From: Chitinophaga parva
Lineage (GTDB): Bacteria > Bacteroidota > Bacteroidia > Chitinophagales > Chitinophagaceae
DNA length: 64,000 bases
Assembly: GCF_003071345.1 (NCBI RefSeq)
Contig: NZ_QCYK01000002.1
Span: 744,001-808,000, forward strand
Direction: 5' to 3'
The first letter of the stretch is position 1. Each line of letters starts with the position of its first letter. The notes beneath the pieces were generated by a model. The model had not been told where the DNA came from and did not search any database. It saw only the letters and a program-made list of their open reading frames with translations. Position numbers and translations under genes: made by a program. This document shows positions 1 through 8,627 of the stretch, one piece after another.

Positions 1-377
1 ATCCGCCGCTGGTAAACATGCGTGGCTTCCATTTGCCGCTCACCATCCTCTATGCCGGCATCTTCAGGAAAAGAAGCCTGGTTCACAACTGTGCGCCGGA
101 TGTTGCTGCGCAGGTAAGACATCGATTTATAATAGCTGGTATTGAACAACCATCCCCCCAGTTCTACGCCATCGGCCAGGTCATTTCTTTTTTCCCATAA
201 AGTGATGAAGCATTCCTGGAGCAGGTCTTCTGCGGCACTTTCATCAGCAACCAGTTTGCGGATATTTCTGCTGATGGCGGAATAGTACTTGTCAAATAGA
301 TACCGGAAGACCTCTTCCTTACCGGATCTGAGACCTTCCAGTAAAGCTCCGTTATCTGTAAAGACGATTTTCCTCAC
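1..377 (-). CDS. ECF RNA polymerase sigma factor, N-terminal part (runs off the left edge)
   Basis: Reading the minus strand from a GTG at 377 gives about 125 codons without a stop to the window edge. The product begins VRKIVFTDNGALLEGLRSG and continues through a sigma-70 region 2: FRYLFDKYYSAISRNIRKLV, then DESAAEDLLQECFITLWEKR, then a GGWLFNTSYYKSMSYLRSN stretch that fits region 2.4. Region 4 lies outside the window. No ATG is available upstream before an in-frame stop, so GTG (or another non-ATG codon) must start it. In Bacteroidota such factors are held by a FecR anti-sigma factor and switch on SusC/SusD operons. Here the FecR gene is divergent on the other strand rather than following on the same strand, which is less usual. 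Family assignment is firm; the exact start is not. Confidence 0.85.
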   Translation of the reverse strand, partial: MRKIVFTDNGALLEGLRSGKEEVFRYLFDKYYSAISRNIRKLVADESAAEDLLQECFITLWEKRNDLADGVELGGWLFNTSYYKSMSYLRSNIRRTVVNQASFPEDAGIEDGERQMEATHVYQRR

Positions 378-811
378 TTCCTGCCTGCGGTTTAAGATTG
401 TAAAATTAGAAATCTATTCTTACCCGTTATTTTTGGTTGTATTATCCTTTCATGAACAAAATGTAACCACCACGCGGCGCGCTTTTTTTCCAGTGCAAAG
501 CTGGCAGCCCGTAATAAGCAGTCATCACTTTCCCATTGCCTGGGACTTATATCTATTTAATTATTTTGAACACTGGTGCCGGTAATTTTGCCCGGCCGGG
601 AATGGTAAATTAGTGGTGGCAATGACAGAAAACGTGGTTAATGTAGCACACAATATACTGGCGGAGCATGCATAAATGCAAGTAAAATGCTATCTTTTTT
701 TATGGGAAATCCCGGGAAACAGCGTTTGGTATTGCTTATCAGCTTGTTAACAATTACTTAACATTGAAAGTAGTACCAGTTTTTCAATTCCAGGCATTTA
801 AAGGTGTAAGT
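378..811. promoter_or_regulatory. Divergent intergenic region between sigma factor and FecR
   Basis: No gene is visible here. A perfect match to the Bacteroidota -7 consensus TAnnTTTG (TATTTTTG) lies at 428-435 on the plus strand, but it would give FecR a leader of roughly 370 bases and no well-spaced -33 TTG was found, so it is only a candidate. A TTG in frame with FecR at 764 is a possible but less likely start for that gene. Confidence 0.3.
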
Positions 812-1855
812 ATGTTGTCAACAGCGGAAATAGAAAAGTTATTACAGTCTTTGCAGGAGGCCACTTCTCCCCAGGAAAAGCAGCGGATCCTTGATCTGCT
901 TTCCGCGCATGAAAGCGCCTTACTGCAGCACCTGGAAACGGAATTCCAGTCTGCAACAGGCATGCCCGCGGCAGATCCTGCACAGCAAGCCGCCACCTAC
1001 CAGCAATTGCTCGAACGGACCGGCCAGCACCCGGCTATCCGCATGGTGCCCCACAGGAACTGGAAACGGACGATCCGCGTAGCGGCTGCCGTGTTATTGA
1101 TCGGTGGCGGATCGCTTGGACTATGGAAGCTGCTTGACTATCGGCATACTAATAATATGGTAGCAAAGGCCCCTGTATACGCCCCTGCTGCAATGGACAC
1201 TTTGTTTAACCAGGAAAGCCATGTGGTAAACCAGCTTTTTCCGGATGGGAGCGAAGTGGCGCTGGAACCGGGAAGTTATGTCAGTTACCAGCGCGACTTT
1301 ATACACAACAAGAAAGTTTACCTGGAAGGCGCTGCTACGTTTACCGTAAAGAACGATCCGGTGCATCCATTCTCTGTGGTAGCAGGGCCACTGGAAGTAA
1401 GGGACCTGGGCACCATCTTTTACATCCATGACCAACCGGGAACGGTAAACGTGAAATTGTTAAAAGGTAAGGTGCTGATCCATTCCCTTAAAGCGCATCC
1501 GGGTACTTTGCATGACGATGTGGTGATGCAACCAGGCCAGCTTTTCAGCATGGATAAGCTGCATGAAACCTTTGTTATCACGGAGCTGGAAAAGGCCACT
1601 AAGCCAGCAGGACCGCAGCCTGCGCGTAAAGCCAGCTACAACCTGGATTTCCAGAATGCCAGCCTCGCCAGCGTATTCAAAACACTGGAAGGACGGTTTG
1701 GTAAAAAAATCATTTATAAGTCCGACGCTATCAACGACAAATTATTTACCGGTAACCTGGCCAACCAGCCGAACATTGAGCATGCTATTAAACTGATCTG
1801 TATATCCAATAATCTCCAGTTTGAAATCCAGGGAGATGCGATCATCATTCACTAA
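812..1855 (+). CDS. FecR-family anti-sigma factor
   Basis: Transmembrane anti-sigma regulator of 347 residues for an ECF sigma factor, probably the divergent one at 1-377. The N-terminal cytoplasmic helical region (MLSTAEIEKLLQSLQ) is followed by one membrane segment, VAAAVLLIGGGSLGLWKLL, around residues 90-110. The periplasmic FecR domain contains the typical VNQLFPDGSEVALEPGSYV and RDFIHNKKVYLEGAATF stretches. The last 70 residues, from YNLDFQNASLASVFKTLE, form the STN-like DUF4974 domain found at the end of Bacteroidota FecR proteins. I chose the ATG at 812 because AAAGG lies just upstream and the protein then begins like other FecR proteins; the reading frame extends back to a TTG at 764. 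SusC follows 21 bases later on the same strand, so FecR heads the PUL1 operon. Confidence 0.88.
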   Translation: MLSTAEIEKLLQSLQEATSPQEKQRILDLLSAHESALLQHLETEFQSATGMPAADPAQQAATYQQLLERTGQHPAIRMVPHRNWKRTIRVAAAVLLIGGGSLGLWKLLDYRHTNNMVAKAPVYAPAAMDTLFNQESHVVNQLFPDGSEVALEPGSYVSYQRDFIHNKKVYLEGAATFTVKNDPVHPFSVVAGPLEVRDLGTIFYIHDQPGTVNVKLLKGKVLIHSLKAHPGTLHDDVVMQPGQLFSMDKLHETFVITELEKATKPAGPQPARKASYNLDFQNASLASVFKTLEGRFGKKIIYKSDAINDKLFTGNLANQPNIEHAIKLICISNNLQFEIQGDAIIIH

Positions 1856-1876
1856 TTAAAAAATTCATAACGGAAA

Positions 1877-4800
1877 ATGAAATTCCTGCATTCAGCGGGC
1901 AGACCGCCTATTGCTATTATTCAAGGAAAAGCAACTAAAAAGACAGGACTCCGTGCCGGTGCTTTTATGTGTTTGCTGTTTGGCTTATTCGTTGTGCCGG
2001 CGCAGGCCCAGCGGAAAACGGGCAAGCTTAAAGGGATCGTGACCAGTGAAGCTGGTAAATACCTCCCCGGTATAAACGTGGATGTACGGAATGGCAACGG
2101 CCATGTGGTAGTGTCCACGGCGTCCGACAGCCTGGGTATTTTCGAGGTGAATAACCTGTACCAGGATTCTTTGTACACCCTGGATTTTACAGCGTTGGGT
2201 TACAAACCCAATGAAATGAGGAATGTGCTGATCAAAGCCGGCGGGTCTTCTGTATTGGTACAGATGATCGCCCGGGATACCGCTACAGGCCTGAACGCCG
2301 TAGTGGTGGTGGGTTATGGCAAGCAAAGGAAAATAACCCTTACCGGCGCGCAGTCCACTGTCAATGCGGAAGAACTGAAATACCCGGTGGCTAACCTCAG
2401 TACCATGCTGGCCGGGCGTGTGTCCGGGTTGGTAGGCGTACAGCGTTCCGGCCTGCCGGGCAGCAATGCCGCTGATATCTGGATCCGTGGTATTTCCACG
2501 TTTGGTACCGGTAACGACTCCCATCCACTGATCATTGTAGACGGGGTGAAGGGCCGCAGCCTGGATGATCTTGTGGCAGAGGACATCGCGTCTTTTACCA
2601 TCCTGAAAGACGCATCTGCCACCGCGGTGTATGGTGCGGAAGGTGCCAACGGTGTTATCATCATCACTACCAAAAGGGGAAAGCCGGGCAAGCGAACGCT
2701 GATGGCCAATTACATGGAAGGGGTCACCTCCTTTACCAAGTTGCCCAAGATGGCGGATGCAAGTACGTATATGAAACTGAGAAACGAAGCGATGGCCGCT
2801 TCCAGCCTGCAACCGGCCTATTCACAGGATTACATAGACAGTACACTTGCTCCGGGTGCTGATCACAACGTGTACCCGAACGTAGACTGGATGAAATCCA
2901 TCCTGAACAAGATTGCCCACAACCGCACGCTTAACATCAGTGCTACGGGTGGCTCGGAAAATACACAATACTATACGTCTGTTTCCTACTACGAGGAATC
3001 ATCGTTGCTGAAATCAGACGGCCTGCAGAATTATGATGCAGCCACCAAGTATAAGCGCTATAATTTTGTTTCGAACGTGGATATGAACTGGACCAAGACC
3101 ACCACATTCCACCTGGGCCTTAATGGGTTTGTGGCTGAATTTAACCAGCCGGGCAGTGGCGCTACTTCTGCTTTTACAGACGCCATGCGGGCCAATCCTG
3201 TAATGTATCCCAAGATGTACCCGGGTAACCTGGTATCGGGCATTGCAGAGGGGACCACACCCTCACCCAACCCATATGCGGATATTACACAAAGCGGCTA
3301 CCAGAACAGTTTTGAATCCAGGATCTCCAGCACGGTAGGGCTGGACCAGGACCTGGGGTTTATTACAAAAGGGTTGTCTGTCAATGGCCTCTTTGCTTTT
3401 GACGTGGACAACACCAATACACAAAAACGGCTGCAGTCGCGCAGCATTTATTACCTCAACCAGGGCATACCTTACAAGGATGATGGCTCGTTGAACCTGC
3501 AGCAGGTATTGCTGCGCTCTGACGCATTGGTGTATTCACAGGCGAACGACCAGTCCCGCAATTTCAGCCTGCAAGGGCAATTGGGGTACGTGCGTTCTTT
3601 TGGCTTGCATAATGTAAGCGGTACTATCGTTTATAACCAGCGCAGCATCCCCGACCCCACGGCTACTACCTACACCGATGCGATCCCCGTGCGCACCCAG
3701 AACTACGCGGGCAGGGTTACCTATTCTTATGACGACCGGTACCTGGCGGAATTTGACGGCGGCTTTACCGGGTCACAGGTGTTTTCACCGGAGAACCGGT
3801 ACGGGTTTTTCCCTTCCTTCAGCGGTGGCTGGGTGCTGTCGCGGGAAGCCTTCTTCCAGCCTTTAACGCAGGTGCTTAATTTCTTCAAGGTCCGCTATTC
3901 CAACGGCTATTCCGGCGCTATTGGCGGTACCCGCTTTGACTACCTCACCACCATCACCACCGGCGCCAATGGGATAACGTTTGGTACGCCGAGCAACAAC
4001 AGCGGCTCCAGTTATACCAGCGCTATCAACATCAGCCACTATGGCGCTAATGTAAGATGGGCCAAATCGCACGACCAGGATGTGGGCCTTGAACTGAAGA
4101 CCCTGAACAATAAATTGTCATTGACGGTGGACTGGTTCAGCAAATACAGGACCGGCGTATTCCTTACCAGGGCTAATTTCCCGGGTTTTGCGGGCCTGCA
4201 GTACAATCCTGATGGCAACTATGGTGTAACGATCAACAAGGGCATTGACGGAACCTTGGAACTGGCGCCCATGGAGATTGCCCGTAAACTGAACTTTTCC
4301 ATGAGAGCCACCTTTTCTTACAACAAGGATAAGCTGCTGGAAAACGGCGCTGCTCCCTACGAAGCGCCTTACCTGGATCCGAGGGGCCAGAACATCAATG
4401 CCAGCCAGGGTTATATTGCAGAAGGCATCTTCCAGTCGAAGGCAGCAATTGATAACCATGCCGATCAATCCGGCATAGGCGGCACGCCCCGCATCGGCGA
4501 CCTGCAATACCGCGACCTGAATGGCGATGGCGTGGTGAATGCCTATGACCAGACAACGATCAATACAGGAGATGTGCCCAGGATCACCGTGGGCATGGGT
4601 TTTAACTTTAACTATTCCAACTTTTACCTGAGCGCCTTTTTCCAGGCCCTCCAGGGCGCCAGGCGCATGCTGTCCGGCATTGCCCGCTCGCCCTTTGCCG
4701 GTGGGGTAGACAACAACCTGCTTGCCAACGCGGAAGACCGCTGGACGGAAGATAACCATGCTACACACCCATTTTACCCACGGCTGGGTTATGGCGCTTC

Positions 4801-5068
4801 ACCGAATGCCAATAACAACGTGAACAGCACCTGGTGGGTAAAGGATATTTCCGTGGTGCGCTTTAAAACACTGGACATGGGTTACAATCTTCCCAAGGGC
4901 AAGGTATTTAAAAAATTAGGCGTCCAGGATGCGCGCTTTTATTTCACCGCGATCAACCTGTTTTATTGGAGCCCTTTCAAACTCTGGGACCCTGAGCTGA
5001 ATACCGGTACCGGCGACAGCTATCCTAACACCAGAAATTTCTCCATCGGTTTCCAGGCACACTTCTAA
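1877..5068 (+). CDS. SusC/RagA-type TonB-dependent outer-membrane transporter (PUL1)
   Basis: A 1063-residue outer-membrane barrel that, with SusD, imports oligosaccharides by TonB-driven transport. In order: a long signal peptide ending near PAQAQ at about residue 45, a carboxypeptidase-regulatory-like domain (GKLKGIVTSEAGKYLPGINV), the SusC plug with a TonB-box-like VVVVGYGKQRK around residue 145, the plug signature IRGISTFGTGNDSHPLIIVD and VYGAEGANGVIIITTKRG, then the barrel ending in an aromatic C-terminus (FSIGFQAHF). There is no N-terminal STN signalling domain although a FecR gene lies directly upstream; the PUL2 SusC has one. SusD follows after one base. The substrate cannot be read from the sequence; the neighbouring GH92 remnant hints at alpha-mannosides. 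Confidence 0.95.
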   Translation: MKFLHSAGRPPIAIIQGKATKKTGLRAGAFMCLLFGLFVVPAQAQRKTGKLKGIVTSEAGKYLPGINVDVRNGNGHVVVSTASDSLGIFEVNNLYQDSLYTLDFTALGYKPNEMRNVLIKAGGSSVLVQMIARDTATGLNAVVVVGYGKQRKITLTGAQSTVNAEELKYPVANLSTMLAGRVSGLVGVQRSGLPGSNAADIWIRGISTFGTGNDSHPLIIVDGVKGRSLDDLVAEDIASFTILKDASATAVYGAEGANGVIIITTKRGKPGKRTLMANYMEGVTSFTKLPKMADASTYMKLRNEAMAASSLQPAYSQDYIDSTLAPGADHNVYPNVDWMKSILNKIAHNRTLNISATGGSENTQYYTSVSYYEESSLLKSDGLQNYDAATKYKRYNFVSNVDMNWTKTTTFHLGLNGFVAEFNQPGSGATSAFTDAMRANPVMYPKMYPGNLVSGIAEGTTPSPNPYADITQSGYQNSFESRISSTVGLDQDLGFITKGLSVNGLFAFDVDNTNTQKRLQSRSIYYLNQGIPYKDDGSLNLQQVLLRSDALVYSQANDQSRNFSLQGQLGYVRSFGLHNVSGTIVYNQRSIPDPTATTYTDAIPVRTQNYAGRVTYSYDDRYLAEFDGGFTGSQVFSPENRYGFFPSFSGGWVLSREAFFQPLTQVLNFFKVRYSNGYSGAIGGTRFDYLTTITTGANGITFGTPSNNSGSSYTSAINISHYGANVRWAKSHDQDVGLELKTLNNKLSLTVDWFSKYRTGVFLTRANFPGFAGLQYNPDGNYGVTINKGIDGTLELAPMEIARKLNFSMRATFSYNKDKLLENGAAPYEAPYLDPRGQNINASQGYIAEGIFQSKAAIDNHADQSGIGGTPRIGDLQYRDLNGDGVVNAYDQTTINTGDVPRITVGMGFNFNYSNFYLSAFFQALQGARRMLSGIARSPFAGGVDNNLLANAEDRWTEDNHATHPFYPRLGYGASPNANNNVNSTWWVKDISVVRFKTLDMGYNLPKGKVFKKLGVQDARFYFTAINLFYWSPFKLWDPELNTGTGDSYPNTRNFSIGFQAHF

Positions 5069-5069
5069 A

Positions 5070-6935
5070 ATGATCATCATGAACATAAAAAATTATTTCC
5101 TGTCCGCTTTTGCAGGCCTGTTTTTCTTGCTGGCCCTGGGCTCCTGCAAAAAGTTCCTGAACGACATTCCGAACGATTCCCTACCAGCAGATTCTATCTT
5201 TGCCAACCTTGCCAACGTAAACGATTACCTGGCGCAGGTATATGCCAATATTCCCGATCCGTACGTGAACAACCGGACGGGCAATGCAGGACGGTGCGGC
5301 TATTTCAACTACATCTGCGATGATGCCAACTATTTCTCCCATCCGGAATTTACATCCACGAACTTTATGTTCAGCACCCTTTCGCCATCGTTCACTACGT
5401 TTGAGTACCTGTGGCCGGAATTTTACAAACCCGTGCGCACGGCCACTGATTTTATCAACAAGATAGACGGTGCTAATCCTGCGCAGGTGAGCGATTACCT
5501 GAAAGCCCACTACAAAGGAGAAGCCAGGGGCATGCGCGCTATCTTCTATTTCTGGTTACTGCGGTTATACGGCCCGGTGGTGATCCTGCCGGACGTGATA
5601 CCGGCGGATGCTACGGATGCGGAACTGTTTAAGGAAAGAACGCCGTTTGACAGCTGCGTTAATTACATTTCGCGCCAGCTGGATACAGCCTACATGGAGA
5701 TCACCTCTTCCAAAACCGCCACACAGCTGCCGGAAAGACCGCTAAATAATGAATACGGCAGGATCACTACCGGCATCTGCAAGGCGTACAAAGAACAGGT
5801 GCTCATGCTGGCCGCCAGCCCACTGTTCAATGGCAACCCATCCCTGGCAACCCTGAAGAACCAGGATGGTACGCCGCTTACCAACCAGGCCTATGACCAG
5901 CAGAAGTGGAAACTGGCAGCAGATGCGGCCAAGGGTTTCATTGATGAATTTGTGCCGTCTACTTACAGCCTGTATACCGTAACTGATACCAATGCATTCA
6001 ATGCCGCCTACAAGGCCTGCCGCGATGTAGTGACCACGGACTGGAATTCCGAATGGATCTTTGGTAAATCCATGTGCACTACGGTGGGCTCTTATGTAAA
6101 TCAGGCCAGCCCCAAACTGGTAGGCTACCTGAACGTGACGGTAGGACTGGGTTTTTATTCCGTGAACCAATCCATGGTGGATGCCTACTTCATGAAGAAT
6201 GGCCTCCCTATTACGGATGCGACCTCGGGTTACCAGCAGACAGGCTTTACCGACTTCAAAAATCCGTATGATGTAAAGGCGCGCAGCACGTTCAACCAAT
6301 GGGTGAACCGGGAACCGCGTTTTTATGTAGGAGTGACCTACAACAAAGGCCTGTGGCTGGACCAGGGCAGCAGTGCCACGGAAGTAATATCTGATTTCAG
6401 CTACAATGGTTCATCCGGCCGCGTACAGAGCAGCACCGACTTTTCCGCCACCGGTTACCTGGTGCGCAAGAATATTACACAGTCGCGCAGCAACAGGGGC
6501 TGGTGTTACCTGCGCCTGGCACAGATCTACCTGGACTATGCAGAAGCGCTCAATGAATATGACCCGGGCAATGCAGACATTCTCAAATACGTGAACCTGG
6601 TGCGCGCAAGGGCTGGTGTGCCCGGCTATGGCACGGAAAGCGGCCAGGTTGCCCCTCCCACCAGCCAGGAAGGCGTAAGGGAACTGATACAGCATGAAAG
6701 ACAGGTGGAACTGGCCTTTGAAGAGGTGCGTTACTTTGATCTCCGCAGGTGGAAACTGGCTTCCACTTACCTGAACCAGCCGGTGTACGGCATGAACGCT
6801 TACGGCAGTGGCAATGATTTCTACCAGCGCACACTGGTACAGAATATCCGCTTCCAGCAGCGCGATTACCTGTGGCCCATCCCCAGCTCCGAAGTACGGA
6901 AAGATGCAAAGCTGGTACAGAATCCCGGATGGTAA
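5070..6935 (+). CDS. SusD/RagB-type surface glycan-binding lipoprotein (PUL1)
   Basis: A 621-residue lipoprotein that caps the SusC barrel and captures the glycan. The signal peptide ends in the lipobox LGSC (LALGSCKKFLNDIPNDSLP). The body carries SusD landmarks: AHYKGEARGMRAIFYFWLLRLYGPVVIL (helical TPR-like part), PLNNEYGRITTGICKAYKEQVLMLAASPLFNG, and near the C-terminus the RWCYL-type ARIYLDYAEALNEY equivalent (AQIYLDYAEALNEYDPG), then HERQVELAFEEVRYFDLRRW and the closing YLWPIPSSEVRKDAKLVQNPGW. A second ATG at 5079 (MNIKNYF) is an equally good start. It sits one base after SusC and 36 bases before the next lipoprotein, so the three are surely co-transcribed. Confidence 0.95.
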   Translation: MIIMNIKNYFLSAFAGLFFLLALGSCKKFLNDIPNDSLPADSIFANLANVNDYLAQVYANIPDPYVNNRTGNAGRCGYFNYICDDANYFSHPEFTSTNFMFSTLSPSFTTFEYLWPEFYKPVRTATDFINKIDGANPAQVSDYLKAHYKGEARGMRAIFYFWLLRLYGPVVILPDVIPADATDAELFKERTPFDSCVNYISRQLDTAYMEITSSKTATQLPERPLNNEYGRITTGICKAYKEQVLMLAASPLFNGNPSLATLKNQDGTPLTNQAYDQQKWKLAADAAKGFIDEFVPSTYSLYTVTDTNAFNAAYKACRDVVTTDWNSEWIFGKSMCTTVGSYVNQASPKLVGYLNVTVGLGFYSVNQSMVDAYFMKNGLPITDATSGYQQTGFTDFKNPYDVKARSTFNQWVNREPRFYVGVTYNKGLWLDQGSSATEVISDFSYNGSSGRVQSSTDFSATGYLVRKNITQSRSNRGWCYLRLAQIYLDYAEALNEYDPGNADILKYVNLVRARAGVPGYGTESGQVAPPTSQEGVRELIQHERQVELAFEEVRYFDLRRWKLASTYLNQPVYGMNAYGSGNDFYQRTLVQNIRFQQRDYLWPIPSSEVRKDAKLVQNPGW

Positions 6936-6971
6936 TGACCACGTATCCACATTCAAAAAAGTAAAACAGCA

Positions 6972-7958
6972 ATGAGAAACATATTTAACAATAAAACCTT
7001 CGCCAGCTGCTGCTACACGACGGTAGCGGCACTGGCGGCCATGGTGGCGGGCTGTGTTAAATCAGACGCCCTTTATTCCAACAGTGAAGGCGTAGTGTAT
7101 ATGCCAGCTGCTTATTCAGACCGGTCGCAGCTTACTATTTTTAAAGTGGACTCCATACAAAGCGCTACGTTTGGTGCGGCAGTGGGTGGCTTCCATGGCG
7201 CCGGCAGTGATCTTACGGTAAACTTTGTCATTGATACCAGCCTGATTGCGCAGTATAACAGTGATAATGCGTACCAGAATTACCACTTCGTGGCTTTCCC
7301 CCGGGGCGCCTATACGGTATCCGGCCTGACCGCCACGATCAGTAAAGGCCAGACTGCCTCCGCACCCCTGACCCTCTCCATTGATCCTTCCAAACTTAAA
7401 ACCAGCACGGGATATTTGCTGCCTGTCCGCATTGCCAGCGTGTCTTCCGGGAATGTGGATACAATGCTGCGTACCGCTTATTTCAGGATCGACTCGCTGG
7501 AGATCCGCTCCCGCGACGTAACAGCAGGCGGCACGCTTTCCGTGAGCAATGAAAACAGCGCCGGTGCTGCATCAAAAGAAGGTTCTTCCCATTTGGTGGA
7601 CAACGATTACACCACCAAGTTCTACACGGACAAGTTCAATACCACCAGCTTCTGGATGCAGCTCGCTTACGAAACACCGCAGGTGGTGAGCGCCTACACG
7701 CTAACCTCCGGCAATGACGCCCCGGAAAGGGATGCCAACACCTGGAAATTCCAGGGGTCTGATGATGACGGGAAAACATGGGTCACCCTGGACGACCGCA
7801 GTAATTTTTTATTCTCCGCCCGCTATCAAACCGTTAAATTTGAGCTTAACCAGCCGGACAACCAGCCGCACAAGCTATATCGCGTGCTGATCAGCAAGAA
7901 TAACGGGGGCGGTGTGAAGTTCCAGATGGAAGAATGGCGGGTGTTGCTGTATTATTAA
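6972..7958 (+). CDS. DUF1735 and discoidin (F5/8 type C)-like surface lipoprotein
   Basis: A 328-residue predicted lipoprotein with the lipobox MVAGC at about residue 28. The first half (EGVVYMPAAYSDRSQLTIFKVD onward, then VDFVIDTS-like and YTVSGLTATISKGQTASAPLTLSID) fits the DUF1735 domain common in SusE-like PUL lipoproteins. The second half, from GGTLSVSNENSAGAASKEG to the end, is a discoidin/F5-8C-type carbohydrate-binding fold: HLVDNDYTTKFYTDKF, WMQLAYETPQVVSAYTLTSG, APERDANTWKFQGSDDDGKTW and KLYRVLISKNNG are in the expected order. By position (after SusC and SusD, before the enzyme) it is probably an accessory surface glycan-binding protein. Domain calls are from recognised pattern; binding is inferred. 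Confidence 0.82.
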   Translation: MRNIFNNKTFASCCYTTVAALAAMVAGCVKSDALYSNSEGVVYMPAAYSDRSQLTIFKVDSIQSATFGAAVGGFHGAGSDLTVNFVIDTSLIAQYNSDNAYQNYHFVAFPRGAYTVSGLTATISKGQTASAPLTLSIDPSKLKTSTGYLLPVRIASVSSGNVDTMLRTAYFRIDSLEIRSRDVTAGGTLSVSNENSAGAASKEGSSHLVDNDYTTKFYTDKFNTTSFWMQLAYETPQVVSAYTLTSGNDAPERDANTWKFQGSDDDGKTWVTLDDRSNFLFSARYQTVKFELNQPDNQPHKLYRVLISKNNGGGVKFQMEEWRVLLYY

Positions 7959-7995
7959 ACCCACAAACAACGGAAACATTTTGAAAGCATTGACC

Positions 7996-8512
7996 ATGCG
8001 AAAAGCCTACAGCCTGTGTGCAGCCCTGTTGCTGTCCGCAGGCTGTTTTGCACAGCTGAAGAATGGGCAGGAAGACCTGCCGGACCTGGTGAACCCATTG
8101 ATGGGCACCGATTCCAAATTTGAATTGTCTAACGGGAACACCTATCCCGCCATTGGCCTGCCCTGGGGCATGAACATGTGGACACCCCAAACCGGCCGTG
8201 ATGGGGATGGATGGCAGTATACCTATCATGCAGACAAGATCAGGGGTTTTAAACAAACCCACCAGCCCTCGCCCTGGATGAATGATTACGGCGTGTTTTC
8301 CCTGATGCCGGTCACGGGCCACGCGGAGTTCCGGGAAGAAGAAAGGGCCAGCTGGTTTTCCCACAAAGCGGAAACGGTGAAGCCGTACTACTACAGCGTA
8401 TACCTGGCAAGGCGGGTGCCTGGACATTAAAATGAGCGCGGTGCCCAATTATAATAAGGGCACGACTGCAAAAGATTTCCCGTATTCTTTTTCCACTGCG
8501 GGGAAAGAGTAA
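7996..8512 (+). pseudogene. GH92 alpha-mannosidase remnant: N-terminus joined out of frame to C-terminus
   Basis: From the ATG at 7996 the frame encodes a signal peptide (MRKAYSLCAALLLSAGCFAQ) and a typical GH92 N-terminus: DLVNPLMGTDSKFELSNGNTYPA, WGMNMWTPQTG, WQYTYHADKIRGFKQTHQPS, MNDYGVFSLMPVTG, KPYYYSVYLA. It then breaks into RRVPGH and a stop at 8428-8430. In the +1 frame, from about 8408 to the stop at 8510-8512, the sequence reads GGCLDIKMSAVPNYNKGTTA then KDFPYSFSTAGKE, which matches how GH92 proteins end. The whole catalytic core (roughly 550-600 codons in an intact family member of 700-plus residues) is absent. So this is an internal deletion with a frame change and junction near 8400-8415. 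GH92 enzymes are exo-acting, calcium-dependent alpha-mannosidases; this copy cannot be active. Confidence 0.85.
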
Positions 8513-8573
8513 CGGGGTGTACACGAAATAGAAAAGGGACGTCTGTAACTAAATCGATGCTGATATATTGAGT

Positions 8574-8627
8574 CCTTTTTCAATGATCATTGCAGCGGAA
8601 ATCGCTGTGAATCATCCTGAAAAAAGG
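8574..8627. terminator. Long imperfect inverted repeat, likely bidirectional terminator
   Basis: Left arm 8574-8597 and right arm 8603-8627 pair around a GAAAT loop: CAGCG/CGCTG at the tip, an ATGAT/ATCAT region, and CCTTTTTCA/TGAAAAAAGG at the base. It lies exactly between the convergent GH92 remnant and quinoprotein gene and abuts the stop codon of the latter. Confidence 0.6.
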
